Source of the DNA: Thalassobacillus_A hwangdonensis
Lineage (GTDB): Bacteria; Bacillota; Bacilli; Bacillales; Halobacillaceae
Direction: 5' to 3'
DNA length: 64,000 nucleotides
NCBI RefSeq assembly: GCF_042675915.1
Contig: NZ_JBHTKL010000002.1
Span: 150,308 to 214,307, forward strand
The notes beneath the pieces were generated by a model, which saw only the letters and a list, made by a program, of their open reading frames with translations, did not search any database and was not told where the DNA came from. The position numbers and the translations under genes were made by a program. This document shows positions 59,252 to 64,000 of the stretch, one piece after another; position 1 is the first letter of the stretch, and each line of letters begins with the position of its first letter.

Positions 59252-61417
59252 TTGTCAGAAAACTTTAACCAAGAAATCCTGCTATGGGTTTCCAAAGAAA
59301 CTCAAGTTTCACATAAAGCAATTGAAAAAGTCATCACCATGCTTGAAGAAGGAAATACTGTTCCGTTCATAGCCAGATACCGTAAAGAGATGACAGGTGG
59401 ACTTGATGAAGTGCAGATTAAATCCATCGAGGACAAATGGAACTATGCGCAAAATCTGAGCCAACGTAAAGAAGAAGTCATCCGATTGATCGATGAACAG
59501 GGAAAACTGACAGATGAATTGAGAAATGAAATAACGAAAGCGACACAACTGCAAAAAGTGGAAGACCTTTACCGTCCATATAAACAGAAGCGACGCACTC
59601 GAGCTACGATCGCTAAAGAAAAAGGACTGGAGCCACTGGCTGAAAAGGTCTGGAAGCAAGATAGAATCCAGCTGGAGGAAGAAGCATCGAAATATCTTTC
59701 GGATGAGCATGAACTTCAATCAGTGGAGGATGTACTTAGTGGTGTAAATGACATCATTGCCGAATGGATTTCAGATGACCCTGACTTCCGTGAATTCATC
59801 CGTAATAAAACCTTCACGGCTGGCAGCATCCAATCCGCCGTCAAGAAGGAAGAAAATGATGAAAAAGGTGTCTTTGAAATGTACTACGAATATCAGGAGC
59901 CTGTTCGCGCTGTTGCATCCCACCGGGTACTTGCGCTGAACCGGGGTGAAAAAGAGGACGTACTGAAAGTTTCGGTCCAGCCACCTGAAGAAACAATCGT
60001 AAGCCACCTGAGCAGAAAAGTGATCAAGCGCCACGCGCAGGAAGACGTGCGCCAACTACTACAGACTGCGATTGAAGACAGCTATAAGCGTTTGATCCAG
60101 CCATCTGTAGAACGCGAAATCCGTAATGCACTTTCTGAAAAGGCGGAAGAACAAGCGATTGAGGTATTCTCGAAAAATCTGAGGAGCCTGTTGCTGCAGC
60201 CACCGTTGAAAGGAAAAACGGTTCTTGGTGTAGACCCTGCATTCCGGACAGGGTGCAAGTTGGCAGTCATTGATGAAACGGGAAAAGTACATGCGATTTC
60301 AGTGATGTATCCGACAGCACCTAGAAAAGATGTAGCAGGAGCTGAAAAGCAGGTTCTGGACTATATGAAGAAGTATCCGATCGAATTGATCGCTATCGGT
60401 AATGGCACAGCTTCCAGAGAAACGGAGCAATTCATTGCCGAACTGATCCAGAAGCATAGTGTTGATGTCCCTTATATGATCGTCAATGAGGCTGGGGCGA
60501 GTGTGTATTCAGCATCCAAGCTTGCCAGAGAAGAATTCCCTGACTTGCAAGTGGAAGAACGCAGTGCCGTTTCCATTGCAAGACGTGTACAGGATCCATT
60601 AGCGGAACTTGTAAAAATCGACCCGAAATCAATCGGAGTGGGACAGTATCAGCATGACGTCAGCCAAAAGCGCTTGAACGAATCATTAAGCTTCGTTGTA
60701 GAAACGGCCGTGAACCAGGTGGGAGTGAACGTAAACACAGCCTCCGGTTCGTTACTTCAATATGTATCCGGTTTAAGTAAGACGGTTGCCAACAACATTA
60801 TCAAGAAGCGCGATGAAGTTGGTAAATTCACGACTCGGAAGCAGTTGAAAGACATTCCACGCCTTGGAGCGAAAACGTATGAACAGAGTATCGGATTTCT
60901 GCGCGTCGTGGACGGGGAAGAGGCCTTCGACCGTACACCGATCCACCCCGAAAGCTACAAAGCAGCAAGAACGATTCTTGATATGGTTGGAATGAGTGTT
61001 TCCGATTTAGGTACATCTCCTTTGGCGGACAAGCTGAAAGAGCTTGACGAAACAGCCACTGCCGAAAAGCTTGCTATCGGAGTACCGACACTGCAGGATA
61101 TCATCAAATCCCTTAGCCAGCCTGGGCGGGACCCGCGTGATGATCTACCTAAACCATTATTGAAAAAGAATGTACTATCAATGGAAGATCTTAAAGAAGG
61201 AATGGAACTGGAAGGAACGGTCAGGAATGTTGTCGACTTCGGTGCATTTGTCGATATCGGAGTAAAACAGGATGGGCTTGTCCATATTTCCAAACTGGCC
61301 AACCGTTATGTGAAGCATCCGATGGACGTAGTATCCGTTGGAGACGTCGTGACGGTATGGGTCGAACAGGTTGATGTGAACAAACAACGGATCGCACTTA
61401 CAATGGTGAACAAATAA
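59252..61417 (+). CDS. tex: Tex family RNA-binding transcription accessory protein
   Basis: About 721 aa. N-terminal Tex domain (TVPFIARYRKEMTGGLDEVQI), YqgF/RuvX-like domain (VLGVDPAFRTGCKLAVID near 330), helix-hairpin-helix segments (GSLLQYVSGLSKTVANNII; RKQLKDIPRLGAKTYEQSIGFLRV), and the C-terminal S1 domain (LEGTVRNVVDFGAFVDIGVKQDGLVHISKL). TTG 59252 follows AAGGAGGT by six bases. In B. subtilis its orthologue ydcI also follows rsbX. Confidence 0.94.
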   Translation: MSENFNQEILLWVSKETQVSHKAIEKVITMLEEGNTVPFIARYRKEMTGGLDEVQIKSIEDKWNYAQNLSQRKEEVIRLIDEQGKLTDELRNEITKATQLQKVEDLYRPYKQKRRTRATIAKEKGLEPLAEKVWKQDRIQLEEEASKYLSDEHELQSVEDVLSGVNDIIAEWISDDPDFREFIRNKTFTAGSIQSAVKKEENDEKGVFEMYYEYQEPVRAVASHRVLALNRGEKEDVLKVSVQPPEETIVSHLSRKVIKRHAQEDVRQLLQTAIEDSYKRLIQPSVEREIRNALSEKAEEQAIEVFSKNLRSLLLQPPLKGKTVLGVDPAFRTGCKLAVIDETGKVHAISVMYPTAPRKDVAGAEKQVLDYMKKYPIELIAIGNGTASRETEQFIAELIQKHSVDVPYMIVNEAGASVYSASKLAREEFPDLQVEERSAVSIARRVQDPLAELVKIDPKSIGVGQYQHDVSQKRLNESLSFVVETAVNQVGVNVNTASGSLLQYVSGLSKTVANNIIKKRDEVGKFTTRKQLKDIPRLGAKTYEQSIGFLRVVDGEEAFDRTPIHPESYKAARTILDMVGMSVSDLGTSPLADKLKELDETATAEKLAIGVPTLQDIIKSLSQPGRDPRDDLPKPLLKKNVLSMEDLKEGMELEGTVRNVVDFGAFVDIGVKQDGLVHISKLANRYVKHPMDVVSVGDVVTVWVEQVDVNKQRIALTMVNK

Positions 61418-61426
61418 AACGAACAA

Positions 61427-61465
61427 AAAAGATACCAGTGCTCTTTTGCTTCTGGTATCTTTTAT
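61427..61465 (+). terminator. Terminator of tex
   Basis: AAAAGATACCAG (61427-61438) pairs with 61452-61463, followed by ATTT. Confidence 0.85.
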
Positions 61466-61538
61466 TTATACTTTATGAGAGTTTACTTCTATTGTATAAG
61501 AAACACTGAGGCTTTGGTGATAAGTACTGGACGACAAG

Positions 61539-61646
61539 CTAATATTCCTTTTTATAAAAGAACCAACACTGGTTCAACATTTTGATCTGATACTTATCTT
61601 TGTGATAAAAAGCGTTGCTCATTTGCTTTTTTAACCAACCCGGCAT
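61539..61646 (-). CDS. cmpA: Cortex morphogenetic protein CmpA
   Basis: 35 aa, MPGWLKKQMSNAFYHKDKYQ at the start, then the strongly conserved IKMLNQCWFFYKK end; it aligns almost without gaps to the 37-aa B. subtilis CmpA, an adaptor linking SpoIVA quality control to ClpXP in spore cortex assembly. AAGGAGGGG lies seven bases before the ATG. It is antisense to, and between, tex and sprT, as I recall for B. subtilis. It shows the organism is a spore former. Confidence 0.9.
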   Translation of the reverse strand: MPGWLKKQMSNAFYHKDKYQIKMLNQCWFFYKKEY

Positions 61647-61717
61647 AAGAAAACCCCTCCTTGGTAATAAAAGCTGCTGGGATAGCTTATGCAGAAAACG
61701 AAAGGAGTGTGAGTGAT

Positions 61718-62170
61718 ATGGAACAAATGACGAACGAAGAATTGCAAACATTGACGAACGAGCTTTCGATGACTTACTTTGATAAAGCCTTTATGGATGA
61801 AGTACGTTTCAACGGTCGTCTAAGAACGACTGGAGGGAGGTATATTCCATCGGAACGTGTGATCGAACTTAATCCAAAGTATTTGAAGGAACTCGGCAAA
61901 GAAGAATTCATCGGGATCATCAAACATGAGTTATGCCATTATCATTTGCACATTGAAGGGAAAGGATTCAATCACAGAGATAAAGATTTCAGGGAACTGA
62001 TGGAACGGACAGGTTCACCGAGGTTCTGTTCTCCTTTACCATCTCAGCGAGCTAGAAGGAAGCAAGTCTACCAGTGTACAGCCTGTGGTCAGCTGTTTCA
62101 TCGAGTGAAGAGAATCGATACGAAGCGCTATCGCTGCGGGAAGTGCAGAGGAAAGTTGAAAAAGGTTTAA
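61718..62170 (+). CDS. sprT: SprT-like metalloprotease-fold protein (YdcK)
   Basis: 150 aa, the length of B. subtilis YdcK. The zinc motif HELCH is in IIKHELCHYHLH near 68-79. The C-terminal zinc ribbon has CTACG and RCGKCRG cysteine pairs. AGGAG is ten bases before ATG 61718; an upstream extension of the frame is not supported. Substrate unknown. Confidence 0.92.
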   Translation: MEQMTNEELQTLTNELSMTYFDKAFMDEVRFNGRLRTTGGRYIPSERVIELNPKYLKELGKEEFIGIIKHELCHYHLHIEGKGFNHRDKDFRELMERTGSPRFCSPLPSQRARRKQVYQCTACGQLFHRVKRIDTKRYRCGKCRGKLKKV

Positions 62171-62261
62171 ATAATTATTGACGAAAGATTAAGCGCATGT
62201 TAAATTAAATAAGCCTTGAAAAAAGCGCAGCAAATCAAACGCTTTTCTCCGAAAAAAAGGT

Positions 62262-62290
62262 TTGACAAGCTACGTAAGATGTTATAATAT
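62262..62290 (+). promoter_or_regulatory. Promoter at the head of the tRNA cluster
   Basis: TTGACA (62262-62267) with TAATAT 17 bases away (62285-62290); TATAAT at 62283 is also present with a 15-base gap. Confidence 0.75.
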
Positions 62291-62355
62291 ATTTATCGTC
62301 GCTGTTAAACAAGCTTTGCTATTTCAAGCCATATAAACAGGATGCTAAAGATTGA

Positions 62356-62387
62356 TGATATACTGAACAACATTATTCCACCGTAGC
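62356..62387 (+). repeat. Partial duplication of the tRNA-Asn upstream/5' region
   Basis: 62356-62387 repeats 62511-62542 with three mismatches in 32 bases, including the first 11 bases of tRNA-Asn (TCCACCGTAGC). The copies are 155 bases apart. The left copy has no tRNA body. The sequence between them is not recognised, apart from an AACACCTT/AAGGTGTT inverted repeat. Confidence 0.7.
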
Positions 62388-62531
62388 GAAGCCGTAAACA
62401 CCTTGAATTCACTTCAATGTAGGCTTTGCGAGGAGTACAACAGTACACATGATGCCGGAGAGTATAACAAAGGTGTTGTACGACGAGCATAAACTTAGGT
62501 TGTAGCTCAATGATATCCTTAATAACATTAT

Positions 62532-62606
62532 TCCACCGTAGCTCAGTGGTAGAGCAATCGGCTGTTAACCGATCGGTCGCAAGTTCGAATCTTGCCGGTG
62601 GAGCCA
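62532..62606 (+). tRNA. tRNA-Asn (GTT)
   Basis: Cloverleaf with acceptor TCCACCG/CGGTGGA, anticodon GTT in CTGTTAA, T-loop GTTCGAATC and encoded CCA. First gene of the cluster. Confidence 0.96.
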
Positions 62607-62608
62607 GT

Positions 62609-62699
62609 GGAGAAGTACTCAAGTGGCTGAAGAGGCGCCCCTGCTAAGGGTGTAGGTCGCGCAAGCGGCGCGAGGGTTCAAATCCCTCCTTCTCCGCCA
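62609..62699 (+). tRNA. tRNA-Ser (GCT)
   Basis: Acceptor GGAGAAG/CTTCTCC, anticodon GCT, long variable arm (GTAGGTCGCGCAAGCGGCGC), encoded CCA. Confidence 0.96.
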
Positions 62700-62715
62700 T
62701 TTCAAATTCCAACGT

Positions 62716-62787
62716 GGCCCGTTGGTCAAGCGGTTAAGACACCGCCCTTTCACGGCGGTAACACGGGTTCGAATCCCGTACGGGTCA
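62716..62787 (+). tRNA. tRNA-Glu (TTC)
   Basis: Acceptor GGCCCGT/ACGGGTC, anticodon TTC in CTTTCAC, T-arm GGGTTCGAATCCC. No encoded CCA, unlike its neighbours. Confidence 0.95.
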
Positions 62788-62802
62788 TTTCTCAATTACA
62801 TA

Positions 62803-62879
62803 GGTCCGGTAGTTCAGTTGGTTAGAATGCCTGCCTGTCACGCAGGAGGTCGCGGGTTCGAGTCCCGTCCGGACCGCCA
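62803..62879 (+). tRNA. tRNA-Asp (GTC)
   Basis: Acceptor GGTCCGG/CCGGACC, anticodon GTC, encoded CCA. Confidence 0.96.
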
Positions 62880-62894
62880 CTTTCATTAAAACGT

Positions 62895-62969
62895 TGGGCC
62901 ATAGCCAAGCGGTAAGGCAACGGGTTTTGGTCTCGTCATGCCCAGGTTCGAATCCTGGTGGCCCAGCCA
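62895..62969 (+). tRNA. tRNA-Gln (TTG)
   Basis: Acceptor TGGGCCA/TGGCCCA, anticodon TTG in TTTTGGT, encoded CCA. Confidence 0.96.
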
Positions 62970-62989
62970 TCATCTTTCAAAAAAAGATG

Positions 62990-63018
62990 TTGACAACCAA
63001 GGTAATCCCATATAGAAT
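62990..63018 (+). promoter_or_regulatory. Internal tRNA-cluster promoter before tRNA-Lys
   Basis: TTGACA (62990-62995), 17-base spacer, TAGAAT (63013-63018). Confidence 0.8.
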
Positions 63019-63080
63019 GGTTCTTGTTGCTTTAAAAAACATAACGATCATAGCCTTATTAACAAACACCTTTTTAACAA

Positions 63081-63156
63081 GAGCCATTAGCTCAGTTGGT
63101 AGAGCATCTGACTTTTAATCAGAGGGTCGGAGGTTCGAATCCTCCATGGCTCACCA
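63081..63156 (+). tRNA. tRNA-Lys (TTT)
   Basis: Acceptor GAGCCAT/ATGGCTC, anticodon TTT, encoded CCA. Confidence 0.96.
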
Positions 63157-63166
63157 TTTTGGATAT

Positions 63167-63251
63167 GCGGGTGTGGTGGAACTGGCAGACACGCTAGACT
63201 TAGGATCTAGTGCCTTACGGCGTGGGGGTTCGACTCCCTCCACCCGCACCA
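63167..63251 (+). tRNA. tRNA-Leu (TAG)
   Basis: Acceptor GCGGGTG/CACCCGC, anticodon TAG in CTTAGGA, long variable arm, encoded CCA. Confidence 0.95.
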
Positions 63252-63305
63252 TTAATTATTGCTGTGAACATCACGGCATTTTATTTTTGCTTTTTACAGC
63301 ATGAT

Positions 63306-63393
<88 letters not shown>

Positions 63394-63412
63394 AAAAAAG
63401 TTCAAAAAAACA

Positions 63413-63441
63413 TTGACTCAATAAACTGACTGTGTTAAATT
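63413..63441 (+). promoter_or_regulatory. Internal promoter before tRNA-Arg
   Basis: TTGACT (63413-63418), 17-base spacer, TAAATT (63436-63441). It could drive Arg-Pro-Gly-Ile and the rRNA genes. Confidence 0.65.
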
Positions 63442-63462
63442 AGAATATGTCGCTTCAATCAA

Positions 63463-63539
<77 letters not shown>

Positions 63540-63544
63540 TTCTA

Positions 63545-63621
63545 CGGGAAGTAGCTCAGCTTGGTAGAGCACTTGGTTTGGGACCAAGGGGTCGCAGGTT
63601 CGAATCCTGTCTTCCCGACCA
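63545..63621 (+). tRNA. tRNA-Pro (TGG)
   Basis: Acceptor CGGGAAG/CTTCCCG, anticodon TGG in TTTGGGA, encoded CCA. Confidence 0.96.
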
Positions 63622-63672
63622 TCGAAATTACATAACTACTTACATATAATGTGGTTATTTAAAACTTAACAT

Positions 63673-63746
63673 GCGGGTGTAGTTTAGTGGTAAAACCTCA
63701 GCCTTCCAAGCTGATGATGAGGGTTCGATTCCCTTCACCCGCTCCA
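63673..63746 (+). tRNA. tRNA-Gly (TCC)
   Basis: Acceptor GCGGGTG/CACCCGC, anticodon TCC in CTTCCAA, encoded CCA. Confidence 0.96.
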
Positions 63747-63757
63747 TTAAATCATCG

Positions 63758-63834
63758 GGGCCTGTAGCTCAGTTGGTCAGAGCGCACGCCTGATAAGCGT
63801 GAGGTCGGTGGTTCAAGTCCACTCAGGCCCACCA
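63758..63834 (+). tRNA. tRNA-Ile (GAT)
   Basis: Acceptor GGGCCTG/CAGGCCC, anticodon GAT in CTGATAA, encoded CCA. Last tRNA before the 16S gene. Confidence 0.96.
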
Positions 63835-63958
63835 TGATTCAAAATTGATCTTTGAAAACTGAACGAACCAACCAGTACGTCAATTACGTTTCTTCATTAT
63901 ATGAGGAAACGAAAACAAAGCACTTTCGAGTGCATTTTTATGAGCTAATCAACTCAAC

Positions 63959-64000
63959 TTTTATGGAGAGTTTGATCCTGGCTCAGGACGAACGCTGGCG
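63959..64000 (+). rRNA. 16S ribosomal RNA, 5' end only
   Basis: TTTTATGGAGAGTTTGATCC followed by TGGCTCAGGACGAACGCTGG is the universal 5' end of 16S rRNA, cut by the window end. The leader GATCTTTGAAAACTGAAC (63848-63865) is the usual Bacillaceae pre-16S sequence. No separate promoter is seen after tRNA-Ile, so the cluster probably reads into rrn. Confidence 0.97.

Overview
The window comes from a spore-forming, low-GC Gram-positive bacterium of the Bacillaceae. Gene content and codon style suggest a moderately halophilic genus such as Halobacillus, Virgibacillus or Pontibacillus; the genus is an inference. The evidence is a complete rsbRSTUVW-sigB-rsbX operon, the sporulation gene cmpA, a Trp T-box, a WalR-type box before a LysM cell-wall hydrolase, and the B. 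subtilis-like order rhomboid-acpS-nnr-ydcC-alr-ndoAI-ndoA-rsb-sigB-tex-cmpA-sprT-tRNAs-rRNA.

Layout. 1-3300: an S51-like peptidase, then a minus-strand cassette of an XRE-TPR regulator translationally coupled to a tiny secreted precursor carrying four identical nonapeptides, followed by a membrane protein gene. This cassette is the most interesting locus. 3300-6000: a YdjM-like membrane protein, T-box-controlled trpS, and a YteA protein. 6400-9700: an operon of APH-like kinase, KNTase-like nucleotidyltransferase, GNAT acetyltransferase and SDR epimerase. 9750-15000: DUF2254, PadR/DUF1129, DUF368 (C55-P translocase family), thioredoxin-like and FAD oxidoreductase genes. 15000-19600: a YnjBCD-type ABC importer with a TVP38 protein. 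19600-32100: SIMPL, methyltransferases, FMN-binding protein, VOC, LLM oxidoreductase, a YknX-like adaptor pair, a LytE-like hydrolase, MarR/MATE, DUF4396 and a lipid kinase. 32100-35100: MarR, then a leader-peptide attenuator and an ABC-F gene. 35100-44000: SDR enzymes, glutaredoxin, YppG, esterase, flotillin, DegV, EamA and CshA. 44500-47600: an ECF sigma factor, a putative anti-sigma factor and a large TPR effector. 47600-62200: the conserved alr-sigB-tex region. 62500-64000: twelve tRNA genes running into the 5' end of a 16S rRNA gene.

Regulation and dispersed elements. A sigma-B promoter is readable before rsbV, and weaker look-alikes precede three other genes. Seven copies of a roughly 100-125 bp palindromic intergenic element are scattered through the window. 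Their terminal arms differ in sequence in every copy, yet within each copy they are complementary or nearly so. Two other intergenic spots hold 20- and 21-bp-period short repeats. No prophage, transposase, integrase or CRISPR array was seen.
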